DNA of 50,480 bases from Verrucomicrobiota bacterium. GTDB lineage: Bacteria > Verrucomicrobiota > Verrucomicrobiia > Limisphaerales > JACRJZ01. Below, one piece after another: positions 8,202-17,631 of this stretch; the stretch's first letter is position 1, and the number at the start of each line of letters is the position of its first letter. The position numbers and the translations under genes are program-made. The DNA lies in the NCBI GenBank assembly GCA_016219875.1, contig JACRJZ010000142.1, positions 1 through 50,480 of the forward strand, read 5' to 3'. The notes under the pieces were generated by a model. The model was not told the DNA's origin and did not search any database. It saw only the letters and a program-made list of their open reading frames with translations.

Positions 8202-9983
8202 TCAGGGCGACGCCAGCCTGGCCCGGTAGTTGAACCGGTCGTTGGGCGCGGCGTCGCCGCTCAGCATGAAGTCGCTCCAGTCGCCGGTTTGCAGGATGTT
8301 GTCGGCCCACTTGAAGTCCACGGTTGCGGCGGCTTCGCTGAGGCCCAGCGCGGCGCGAGGGATCGCCAGTTCCAGTTCGTTCCCCACAAGCCGGCAGCCG
8401 ATGCTGACGGGCTGGCCCCAACGGTAGCCGTCGCCTTGATGCTTCTCCAAGGTGGTGCCTCTGGCGCTCACGGACGAGCGGTTCACCACGAAGTCATAGC
8501 CCAGCCACCCGTTGGTCGGGTTGGAGTCGGTGTTGAGGAAAAGCAGCATCCAGTTCGTGCCGTCGCAGGAGGTGAGCGGCTCGCGAGTGCGAACATAGAA
8601 CAAGAGGTTCCGGCTGTCGTGGCTCACCTTGGCGGCGACGATGTCGTTGCGTCCGCTGCGGTTCACGTACGGCCCGCCGCCGGTCCAGCCGGGATTGTCA
8701 CGGCGCATGGGATCGCCAATCGTGTCGCGAAACTCCGGTCCCGCTTCCTTCCAGTCATCGAAACGGCCATCGATGGTGATGGGGCGCGGCGTCACCGGCG
8801 GGAGGGATCGCGTGCCCTTGTAGCGCCGGACGTTGGCGATCATCTGGTAGAGGTAGTTGTCACCGTGGCCGCCTTTCATCGGTTCAACGTCGCGGCTGAA
8901 CTCCTGGTTGTATTGATCAACGAAGAACGTGCCGCCGGGAGGCAGCGGTTTGCCGAGAAAAGTCTGGCCACCTTTGTCGCTGATGAAACGCTGCGCCACC
9001 CACTCGTTCCAACCGGTGAGGAAGACAAACTCCGGGTCCACCTTGAGTGCCTGACGCCACTGCTCGTCGAAGCACAGGCCGCTCTCGGTCGTGGTTTGGC
9101 CCGGCGGCGGTTGTTTGCCGTCATGGAAGCTGCGGCCGATGTTCGACACCGGATGCTGGGCGACGTTGACGGAGATGTGCTCCGGCTTCTGCGCGCTCTC
9201 ATGCCATCCGAAGGTCTGCGGGTGATTGTCCAGCCACGGCCATTTGTCTTTGCCATCGGCGAACCATTGGTGGCCTTTGGTCCAGGCCCAAGACTCGCGC
9301 ACGGTGAAGAAGGCGCGAAGCTCCGGCGTGAGGGCGTCCGGCTTGGCCAGAATCAGGGGCTTGCCCTTCCAGCGGAACCAAAGATCGGAGTGGAGGCCCT
9401 TGCTGTAGAATTTGTCGTAGAGCCGTCGGGCCACCTGGCCCTCGCTGGAGTGGGCGATGAAGGAAATCTGCGGCGTCCTCATCCCGTCTCTGCGCATGGC
9501 AGCCAGCACGCCGCAGAGCTTGAGAAATACCTCGTCGTAGGTGAAGCCGTTGGTCACGTCAAAAATCAGAACGTCGATTCCGGCGTCGGCAAGCATCTGG
9601 ACGTGTTTGCGCATGACGGCTTCGTCGTCACTCAGGTAGTAGCCGAACGCCGGCTCGCCCCAGAAGTGAAACGCGCCCTTGGGGCCATACTGGGGATCAG
9701 TCGGATTGGCGCGGAGGATTGTTGTGTTGTCGTAGAGCGTCTTCCCGTGCGTGCCCAGCCAGAGGAAGTAGAAGATGCCGACCGTTCGATTGTCGCGTGC
9801 GGGGCCGGTCTGCTCGTGCGTGGGCAACGAGCGGCCCAGCGCGTCCGTGGCTACCCAGGTGTCAGAGAACGTGTCCCAATTCAGGGCCGGTTCGGCAGCC
9901 CAAGCCGTGGCCGCCATCGACAGACTCAGTAGAATGCTGAAACCGCCGTTCCGACAGGTCATCCGTCCGTTTAGTTCCGCCAT
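8202..9983 (-). CDS. Secreted GH99-like protein with C-terminal CBM9-like domain
   Basis: The 593-residue product has a signal peptide ending near AATAWA-AEP. The core resembles GH71/GH99-like barrels: it opens with RTVGIFYFLWLG, then FHFWGEPAFGYYLSDD, 'ADAGIDVLIFDVTNG' and, late in the barrel, FLTGWNEWVAQRF, with the WNEW pair typical of GH99-related proteins. GH99 enzymes cleave alpha-mannosides; the substrate here is unknown. After a linker ending PVTPRPITIDGRFDDWKEA, the last 170 or so residues look like a CBM9/DOMON-type beta-sandwich. ATG 9983 was chosen, with ATG 9962 equally possible; 103 further upstream codons run through repeats and were discarded. Its 3' end converges on the isomerase-like gene. 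Confidence 0.7.
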   Translation of the reverse strand: MAELNGRMTCRNGGFSILLSLSMAATAWAAEPALNWDTFSDTWVATDALGRSLPTHEQTGPARDNRTVGIFYFLWLGTHGKTLYDNTTILRANPTDPQYGPKGAFHFWGEPAFGYYLSDDEAVMRKHVQMLADAGIDVLIFDVTNGFTYDEVFLKLCGVLAAMRRDGMRTPQISFIAHSSEGQVARRLYDKFYSKGLHSDLWFRWKGKPLILAKPDALTPELRAFFTVRESWAWTKGHQWFADGKDKWPWLDNHPQTFGWHESAQKPEHISVNVAQHPVSNIGRSFHDGKQPPPGQTTTESGLCFDEQWRQALKVDPEFVFLTGWNEWVAQRFISDKGGQTFLGKPLPPGGTFFVDQYNQEFSRDVEPMKGGHGDNYLYQMIANVRRYKGTRSLPPVTPRPITIDGRFDDWKEAGPEFRDTIGDPMRRDNPGWTGGGPYVNRSGRNDIVAAKVSHDSRNLLFYVRTREPLTSCDGTNWMLLFLNTDSNPTNGWLGYDFVVNRSSVSARGTTLEKHQGDGYRWGQPVSIGCRLVGNELELAIPRAALGLSEAAATVDFKWADNILQTGDWSDFMLSGDAAPNDRFNYRARLASP

Positions 9984-10173
9984 AGATTTGTCCAGATGTT
10001 TGTTCGGATTCCATAGACGCATCCTGTCGGAGAAGCACTCAAGGAATCTCGGGAAGGCGCCAAGCGGCCGTGCATGAAGACTCTGGCCGATGGCGAATTC
10101 AACTGAGGCCTGAGATGGGGCGCAACTTGACACTGCCGCCGTCGTGGCGCGGGCGACTCGCCTGTCGGGCCGC

Positions 10174-10221
10174 GCGGCAACCGAGTCGGTTGCCGCGACT
10201 TTGGCAGCCGGGTCGGCTGCC
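10174..10221. repeat. Two adjacent hairpins
   Basis: GCGGCAACCG...CGGTTGCCGC (10174-10196) and GGCAGCCGGGTCGGCTGCC (10203-10221) form two strong stems. They are part of a palindromic unit in the 9984-10328 intergenic region, where I see no gene. Confidence 0.6.
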
Positions 10222-10328
10222 CTACTACGAACAAACGCTTCAGTACCCTTTCGCCAGCGAACCGGCACCGGGGCAATGAAGCGTTCAGACACCGGGATTG
10301 GATCCCGGCGGTGGAATAGATTCTCTGC

Positions 10329-10586
10329 CTATTGCTTCTTCTTGCCGCCAGCGCCAAACCTGAGACCGGCCTTCTCCATCTTCTCTTTGTCTTCGGTGCT
10401 GATCTTGGCGATCTCATCTTTGTCGAGCCGCTTGTCGCCGTTGGCGTCGTACTTCTTGATCATTTCCTTCCTCAACTCCTGCGCTTCAGGAGAGAGCTGC
10501 TTGCGTCCGGCGCCTTTGTCGGCCGCGTTGAGGGTCAGGGAGGTGGCGACGAACAAGCCGAGGGCAATCACTAGTAGGTTCTTCAT
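10329..10586 (-). CDS. Small secreted EF-hand protein
   Basis: This 85-residue protein has a signal peptide (MKNLLVIALGLFVATSLTLNA, cleaved before ADKG) and one clear EF-hand loop at residues 47-58 (D47, N49, D51, L53, D55, E58), followed by a Lys-rich C-terminus. Such single or paired EF-hand secreted proteins are frequent in Verrucomicrobiota and Planctomycetes and bind Ca2+ outside the cytoplasm; their role is unknown. It is divergent from the FHA gene at 10739, with 150 bp between them. Confidence 0.8.
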   Translation of the reverse strand: MKNLLVIALGLFVATSLTLNAADKGAGRKQLSPEAQELRKEMIKKYDANGDKRLDKDEIAKISTEDKEKMEKAGLRFGAGGKKKQ

Positions 10587-10738
10587 ATTTGATCGATTTG
10601 CTGTTGTTGTTTTCGTGCTTTGGTTCGCACAGGAACAGGAGCAGAGACGAGGGCCGTTTGAGGGAGGTTACACGGTTTTCCTCCCGCCGGCAGGAGTGAG
10701 GGCTTGCACCGGAACTGAGGTTCTGGCCAGTATCCGCC

Positions 10739-11881
10739 ATGCGAGACCCCACGCTCCGCCTGACGACTGAAGACGGCCAGGTGCGGGATTTCGTGCTGCG
10801 ACCCGGCGCGAATTCCTTTGGCCGACGCGACACCAACGACTACCTCATCGACGACGCTTCGGTTTCCGGCCGGCATTGTGAAGTGACCTGGAACGGCGAG
10901 TCGGTGCAGGTGCGGGATCTCGGCTCCACCAACGGCACGTTCATCGACGGACGACAAGTGACTGAGTCCACCTTGGCTCCAGGCCAGGTTCTGCGCTTGG
11001 GTTCGGTGGACTTGTGCTTCTTGCCAGCCACCGAGCCAACAGTCGAAGCCCTGGGAAGCCCGAACCCGCAGCCCAAGCTCGCCCTCCGCGTGGAGACACC
11101 GTCCCTGGCTCCACCGATCGCGCGCGCGGCCGCGGCTTCCAATGTGCGCGTGGGGCTTCCCCCGGCGCAGCCGCTCGCACCGCCGATGACGTTCTTTCAG
11201 CACATCCCTGGCGCCTTCATCTACCCCTTCAGCACGAACGGCATTTTCTTGCTGATCGGCGGGACCGTGCTGTTTGCCGTGCTGGGGGTCGGCTCGGGGT
11301 TCTTCCGAGGCACCCGGATTGGCCTGGCGATCTCCATCGTCGCCACCGGCTACCTCTTTGCCTACATGCAGAAAATCATCTCGGCTTCGGCCCAGGGCGA
11401 GAAGGAGATGCCCGGCTGGCCCGAGTTCGGCGAATGGTGGTCAGACATCGTCCTGCCTTTCTTGCTGCTGATGTGGACGTGCTTGGTGTGCTTCGTGCCA
11501 GCGTTCGCGCTGCTGGTTTTCGGGAACAAGCAAAGCCCGCTGCTGGTGCCGGGTGCCTTCGGGCTGCTGGTGCTCGGAGGATTCTACTTTCCGATGGCTC
11601 TGATGGCCGTGGCGGTGACGGACAGTTTCCTGGCGGTCAACCCCGCGGTCCTCGTCCCGTCCATCGCCCGCGTGATCGGTCCCTATCTCGTGACCTGTTT
11701 GCTGTTGGGAGTGCTGTTCGGCGTGAGTTTCGTCGCCAAGGTCCTCATGGCCGTCCTGCCGGTGCCGATTCTGCCGAACGTGGTGGCGGGGTTTGTGTCG
11801 CTCTACCTGCTGGCGGTCGAGATGCGACTGCTCGGACTGCTCTTCTTCACGCATCGCGCGCGGCTGGGCTGGTTTTCGTGA
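10739..11881 (+). CDS. FHA-domain membrane protein, DUF4013-like
   Basis: The 380-residue protein starts with a forkhead-associated domain (about 1-95) that has the expected phosphothreonine-binding signature: FGRRD (27-31), the SGRH pair in VSGRHCEV and the STNGTFIDG loop. A Pro/Ala linker follows. The second half has about six hydrophobic helices with a soluble loop 'GEKEMPGWPEFGEWWSD', a pattern like DUF4013 integral membrane proteins. It probably sits in the inner membrane and reads a Thr-phosphorylated partner; no Ser/Thr kinase is in the window. ATG 10739 begins right at the first FHA strand. It converges on the ABC-2 permease gene with only 15 bp between the stops. Confidence 0.75.
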   Translation: MRDPTLRLTTEDGQVRDFVLRPGANSFGRRDTNDYLIDDASVSGRHCEVTWNGESVQVRDLGSTNGTFIDGRQVTESTLAPGQVLRLGSVDLCFLPATEPTVEALGSPNPQPKLALRVETPSLAPPIARAAAASNVRVGLPPAQPLAPPMTFFQHIPGAFIYPFSTNGIFLLIGGTVLFAVLGVGSGFFRGTRIGLAISIVATGYLFAYMQKIISASAQGEKEMPGWPEFGEWWSDIVLPFLLLMWTCLVCFVPAFALLVFGNKQSPLLVPGAFGLLVLGGFYFPMALMAVAVTDSFLAVNPAVLVPSIARVIGPYLVTCLLLGVLFGVSFVAKVLMAVLPVPILPNVVAGFVSLYLLAVEMRLLGLLFFTHRARLGWFS

Positions 11882-11896
11882 GTGCGCCGAAGGGCT

Positions 11897-12790
11897 TCAC
11901 GAACTCGCGCTGGTGTAATGCCGCAGGGCGAACCGCCAGCCCAACTCCGCCGCCGCCTGGCAGGCGAGGCACATGACCACGACCAGCAGCATTTGGAACG
12001 GGGAGTTCAACTTGTCCGCCAGGAGGCGCGCGGGCACGTTGGCCACGAGCAGCATCGGCACCGCGAAGGTAAAAAAGACTTTGAAGAACCCGCCCACCGC
12101 TTCATCCGGCAGACGCGCCACGTTGAACAAGCTGTAGTAGCCCCACACGATGCCTTGCGCCCGCACCGTCCAGAAGCTCACGCTCGCCAGCAGGAACATC
12201 AGCGAGTAGTGGATGAGCACGCCGGCCACGACCAGCGAGAGGAAGCCCGCGATCTGTGCCGCGCCCGGCACGATCCCGAGCCGGACCAACGCATAGACCA
12301 TGACCACTGCCGCCGAACCGGCGTTGACGAACCCGCCCAAATCGACTTGCCGCGCCGACACGATGAAGCGCGTGTTCACCGGCAACAGCAGCATGAAGTC
12401 GAGCCGGCCCGTGCGGACCAACTCCGAAAGCTGCGTGACGTTGGTCAGAAAGAACGCCTGGAAAACCTGTTGGATGAAATGGCTCGCGCCGACCAGGAGC
12501 ACGACCTCCCACTTGGTCCAGTCGCCGATGTGGTCCGTGTGCTGGTACACGACGGCCATGAAGGTGAGTTGGAGCGCGAACCAAAGCAGTTCCACCACGA
12601 TCCAGAGGAGGAAGTTCACCTTGAACCCCATCTCTCGCGCCACGGAGTTCTTCCACAGCGCGGCGTAGATCGTGGCGTAACGGACGAACGCAGGCGTCCG
12701 GCGCGCTTCGCCCTGCACGCCATCGCGCTGAGAGGTGGCCGGAGCCACCGCCGACTTTGAACTTTGAACTTTGAACTCTGAACCCCTCAT
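11897..12790 (-). CDS. ABC-2 type transporter permease
   Basis: This 297-residue inner-membrane protein has six predicted membrane segments and the general form of the ABC-2 family (DUF990-like): an N-terminal 'YAALWKNSVAREMGFKVNFLLW' type entry helix, 'GRLDFMLLLPVNTRF' before the third helix, and hydrophobic helices to the end. It would pair with the upstream permease and an ATPase not present here to export a substrate. ATG 12790 has a strong GGGAGGG ribosome site and lies two bases beyond the upstream stop, so the two are translated as a unit. The first 30 or so residues (SEFKVQSSK...) come from a TTTGAACT tandem repeat at 12756-12783 and are probably not part of the ancestral protein. Confidence 0.8.
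   Translation of the reverse strand: MRGSEFKVQSSKSAVAPATSQRDGVQGEARRTPAFVRYATIYAALWKNSVAREMGFKVNFLLWIVVELLWFALQLTFMAVVYQHTDHIGDWTKWEVVLLVGASHFIQQVFQAFFLTNVTQLSELVRTGRLDFMLLLPVNTRFIVSARQVDLGGFVNAGSAAVVMVYALVRLGIVPGAAQIAGFLSLVVAGVLIHYSLMFLLASVSFWTVRAQGIVWGYYSLFNVARLPDEAVGGFFKVFFTFAVPMLLVANVPARLLADKLNSPFQMLLVVVMCLACQAAAELGWRFALRHYTSASS
12756..12783. repeat. TTTGAACT tandem repeat inside a gene start
   Basis: Three copies of the 8-mer TTTGAACT plus a partial one lie in the 5' end of the ABC permease gene and are translated as FKVQSSK on the minus strand. A comparable 7-mer array (ATTTGAG) occurs in the giant gene at 21434. Confidence 0.7.
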
Positions 12791-12791
12791 T

Positions 12792-13592
12792 TCACCCTCC
12801 CACCGCGCTGTAACGCCGGATGCCGCGGCTCCAGACAAACCGCGCCAGAAGAAACGCCACGATCACCCAAGCCGCCTGCACGGCCATGCCTTGGTAAAGC
12901 TCCGCGCCCGTCGCGCGACCCAGATAGATTTGCACCGGGAAGAAGAGTTGGTAGGGAAACGGCGTCAGGTAAAGCACGTCCAGGACGGCCGGCGGGAGAA
13001 TATCGACGGGAAACAAGTGGCCTCCGGCGATGTATTCGAAGGCGAACACGATGAAGATGAAGGTCGAGACTTCCAGCACCCAAAACGCGAGCAACGCCAT
13101 GGTGTAGGAAATGAAGAATTGCAGCAGCGCCGTCATCACCACCGACAGCGCGAACCACCCGAACGTGGCCAGGTCCGGCGGTAGCACAAACGCCTCGCGA
13201 TAGTAAAGGATGAGGCCCGCCACCGGCAGGGTTGCGACCGCCGCATAGATCAGCCGCCCGGCGGTAAAGAGACAGAACCGGTAGGCCAGGTAGTCGATCG
13301 GTTTGAGCAGGAACTGGCTGATCTGCCCGTCCTTGATGTCGGCCGCGATCTGCCAGTCGTCTTCGTTCACCGCCGTCAGCGCGTCCACGACGGTCATGAT
13401 GAGGTAATAGGAAACCATCTGCGCCAGCGTGTAGCCGGCCACGCTTGTCTCGCGGCCTTGATAGATCACCCGCCACATCGACAGCAGCGCTACCAGCGGG
13501 ATGAACCCGAAGAGCACCCGGAACAGGAAGTTCACCCGGTACACGAGCGTGTTCTGAATCCCGATATTGATGACTTGCCAGTACTTCTTCAT
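12792..13592 (-). CDS. ABC-2 type transporter permease
   Basis: This 266-residue protein has about six membrane helices and is the first gene of a two-permease unit. It resembles the DUF990/ABC-2 family: it opens with MKKYWQVINIGIQNTLVYRVNFLF, has 'DGQISQFLLKPIDYLAYRF' in the loop before helix 3 (a hallmark Pro-containing loop of the family), and 'YIAGGHLFPVDILP' near helix 5. ATG 13592 follows a purine-rich GGGGCGG stretch. The longer open frame up to 13799 runs through palindromic repeats and was dropped. No ATP-binding subunit is adjacent on either side. Confidence 0.8.
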   Translation of the reverse strand: MKKYWQVINIGIQNTLVYRVNFLFRVLFGFIPLVALLSMWRVIYQGRETSVAGYTLAQMVSYYLIMTVVDALTAVNEDDWQIAADIKDGQISQFLLKPIDYLAYRFCLFTAGRLIYAAVATLPVAGLILYYREAFVLPPDLATFGWFALSVVMTALLQFFISYTMALLAFWVLEVSTFIFIVFAFEYIAGGHLFPVDILPPAVLDVLYLTPFPYQLFFPVQIYLGRATGAELYQGMAVQAAWVIVAFLLARFVWSRGIRRYSAVGG

Positions 13593-13752
13593 CTGCCGCC
13601 CCGAGAATAGCGCGAAACCCTGCGTCAAGCGAACCCACCGATCGGAAGGCGCCGAAGTCTTGGCCGGCGTCGCACGCGGCATAGGGCCGCAAGCGCGGGG
13701 TGCCCGGCGGGCCGGCGGCAAGGCTGCATCAAGCTTCCGCCCGGCGCACCGG

Positions 13753-13886
13753 GTAGCGCAGGTTTTCAACCTGCCGTATCGCCGACTTGCAGTCGGCAAG
13801 ACCGTGGAACTTCCAGCCGGCTGGCCTCTTCCAACGCTCGCCGGTTGGAAAACCGGCGCTACGGCAGACTGGAAAGTCTGCGCTAC
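13753..13886. repeat. Palindromic repeat cluster (GTAGCGCAGG type)
   Basis: The unit begins GTAGCGCAGGTTTTCAACCTGC, contains the stems GCCGACTTGCAGTCGGC and CCGGTTGGAAAACCGG, and ends CAGACTGGAAAGTCTGCGCTAC. A second copy with the same ends but a different middle is at 33696-33847. The rest of 13593-13994 holds no recognisable gene. Confidence 0.7.
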
Positions 13887-13994
13887 GAGGGATCCCGAAC
13901 CGAGCTCGAGGCAATCCTAGCCGGCGGGTTTCGCCGCAGTTTTTCCTCGCCAAACCCCCGGTTCACAGGCAAGAGAGCGGCACTGTTTTCAACG

Positions 13995-15542
<1,548 letters not shown>

Positions 15543-15567
15543 GACAGAGATCGAACCAGTCGAACCC

Positions 15568-16635
15568 ATGCGAGCGAAGGTCAAATCGTCCCGGCCCACC
15601 TCCAAGCGTCACACGGCAGAAGCACCGTTGGACCGTGCGCTTGCCCCCTCCGCTCAGTTGCACGAACCGACGGCGGCCTACTTCACCCGTAATCAAACGG
15701 TTCCTGAGTTCTTCGGCCAGCCCATGCTCAAAGGCGAGTTCTTGAATTCAACTCCAGAGGAGGAAGGTGAACCCAAGCCTCGGTTGTTCTACTCCCATCC
15801 CCACGGGCAAATCTGGATGGGAGACTCCGTTGCATGGATGGGAAGCTTGGCAACGGCCTCTGTGGATCTTGTGTTCGCGGACCCACCCTACAACATCAAG
15901 AAGGCGGAGTGGGATACCTTCGAGTCGCAGCAGGAATACGTCGCCTGGTCGCTGCGGTGGATTGAACAAGCGGCGCGGGTGTTGAAGCCAACCGGCACGC
16001 TCTACGTTTGTGGTTTTTCAGAAATCCTCGCCGATCTTCGATTGCCCGCAGCCCGCTTCTTTCGCGGCTGCCGCTGGCTGGTGTGGCACTACAAGAACAA
16101 GGCCAACCTGGGCGACGACTGGGGGCGTTCTCATGAGAGCATTCTGCACTTCAGGAAAGGCCGGGAGTTCACCTTCAACACCGATGATGTGCGGATTCCT
16201 TACGGCGAACACACCCTCAAATACCCGGCGCATCCCCAGGCGGAGACGAGCCAATACGGTAAAGACGAAAACAAAGACCACATCTGGCAGCCGCATCCGC
16301 GCGGAGCCAAGCCGAAGGACGTCATCGAGATTCCGACCACCTGCAACGGAATGCACGAGAAGACCCCGCACCCCACGCAGAAACCAGAAGAACTCTTGCG
16401 GAAGATCGTACTGGCGTCATCCCGGCCGGGCGACTTGGTCATTGACCCATTTCTCGGTTCAGGCACGACGGCCGTCGTGGCAGAGCAACTCAAACGGTTC
16501 TGGAAAGGGTGCGATCTGTCTGCTGAGTACTGTCAGTGGGCGGCCAACCGCGTTGAACTGGTGGAAGAATGGTCGGTGGAGAAGTGGCTCCGCTACGACC
16601 TCGAAAACGCGGAAAGGAGGAAATCGATTCGATGA
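15568..16635 (+). CDS. Type II DNA methyltransferase (beta-class N4/N6)
   Basis: The 355-residue enzyme transfers a methyl group from SAM to an exocyclic amine of adenine or cytosine in DNA. Catalytic motif IV DPPY (105-108) lies before the SAM-binding motif I, DPFLGSGTT (293-301), which defines the beta class. A MGDS segment precedes the DPPY motif and a 'TPHPTQKPEEL' motif precedes motif I, as in DpnIIB/RsrI-type enzymes. The stop codon overlaps the start of the next gene (ATGA), and that gene is a likely nuclease, so this is the modification half of a restriction-modification system. ATG 15568 was preferred over an overlapping TTG at 15529. Target sequence unknown. Confidence 0.9.
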   Translation: MRAKVKSSRPTSKRHTAEAPLDRALAPSAQLHEPTAAYFTRNQTVPEFFGQPMLKGEFLNSTPEEEGEPKPRLFYSHPHGQIWMGDSVAWMGSLATASVDLVFADPPYNIKKAEWDTFESQQEYVAWSLRWIEQAARVLKPTGTLYVCGFSEILADLRLPAARFFRGCRWLVWHYKNKANLGDDWGRSHESILHFRKGREFTFNTDDVRIPYGEHTLKYPAHPQAETSQYGKDENKDHIWQPHPRGAKPKDVIEIPTTCNGMHEKTPHPTQKPEELLRKIVLASSRPGDLVIDPFLGSGTTAVVAEQLKRFWKGCDLSAEYCQWAANRVELVEEWSVEKWLRYDLENAERRKSIR

Positions 16636-17588
16636 AAGAGGTCGTCCTGCACGATTTGCAGGAGAGCGTGGCGGACAAGGCTGGGTTCCAGCGCTTGGCT
16701 GATTACGAGAAGTTCTGTTCGGCTTTCTTGACCCTGCGAGCAAGGGAGCAGCCCACGCGGATCGTCTCCCCTTCTCATCGCCACTACGTCTTTTATCAGT
16801 ACGGCGAGGCGCACGCTCACGCCATCACGCGCCCTCTGAACACGCACCTGTTTTTCGAGAAGAGGGAGGAGTTCCAAGCAGCCTTCAGTCGTTTTGTTGC
16901 TTTCCTCGCTGACCTCAAACGCCACCAGCATGCCGTTGCCGAGATGAAAGGACGACTGGAGTATCTCGGTTCCAAGGAAATCAATCGGGTGATCTACACA
17001 CTGCAACAATCCATTGGCTGCGTTGGCGATTCTTTCGGAAATCAGAACCAATCACGGAAGCGAATCGGGCAACTTTTTGAGAGGCTGGTAAAACTCGTCA
17101 TTCAGGAGGTTGGCGTCGTCTGTGAACCTCGGGTCATCAACCTGCCAATCCCGGATTTTCCAGGCTGTGAGATGTCCTACGAACTGGACCTCGTGTTCTC
17201 CCGCAACAAAGCCATCATCGCCTCGGAGACGAAGTTCATTCATCCCGCCGAGGTTGTCGGCTCCGTGAAAACGACCAGCAAGGACCGGATCGACAAGGTT
17301 TTTCTCGACAAGTTCCTCTTGAGAAAACTGCTGGGCCGCGACGTGCCCGTGGTGGCTATCTTCCTCCACGATGTGCAGCGCGCACGTCGAGGCCAGAGCA
17401 TCTTCGGCATCAACTCGACCTTCAAGAGCAATCACTTCCTCGGCTACACGGTCGCTTTGAACCGGCTGGATGGCGTTTACTACGTTGACCCTCGTCCCGA
17501 GATGATGGCCAACGAACGCTTGCGGGAACAAATCCACGACTTCCAGCAGTTTCTCGTTCGCGACTTGTGGACGCTGGCAAAGGAATGA
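16632..17588 (+). CDS. Putative type II restriction endonuclease, PD-(D/E)XK type
   Basis: This 318-residue protein is not similar to a family I can name, but it is translationally coupled to the methyltransferase (ATGA overlap) with an AAAGGAGG ribosome site upstream. A PD-(D/E)XK-like active site is visible: D186 in YELDLVF, then E199 and K201 in SETK, thirteen and fifteen residues later. The N-terminal half is helical. It would cut unmethylated copies of the site modified by its partner. Base composition and codon use look somewhat less GC-rich than in neighbours, consistent with transfer of the pair as a unit. It converges on the giant gene, with 43 bp between the stops. Confidence 0.7.
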   Translation: MKEVVLHDLQESVADKAGFQRLADYEKFCSAFLTLRAREQPTRIVSPSHRHYVFYQYGEAHAHAITRPLNTHLFFEKREEFQAAFSRFVAFLADLKRHQHAVAEMKGRLEYLGSKEINRVIYTLQQSIGCVGDSFGNQNQSRKRIGQLFERLVKLVIQEVGVVCEPRVINLPIPDFPGCEMSYELDLVFSRNKAIIASETKFIHPAEVVGSVKTTSKDRIDKVFLDKFLLRKLLGRDVPVVAIFLHDVQRARRGQSIFGINSTFKSNHFLGYTVALNRLDGVYYVDPRPEMMANERLREQIHDFQQFLVRDLWTLAKE

Positions 17589-17631
17589 CCTTGTCCCAGT
17601 TCTATCGGCCTGAAGAGGCAGCAGCTTCGCC

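Noticed and set aside
8289..9932. Plus-strand open frame of 547 codons
   Set aside because: Antisense shadow of the GH99-like gene; composition is Arg/Ala/Val-rich without motifs.
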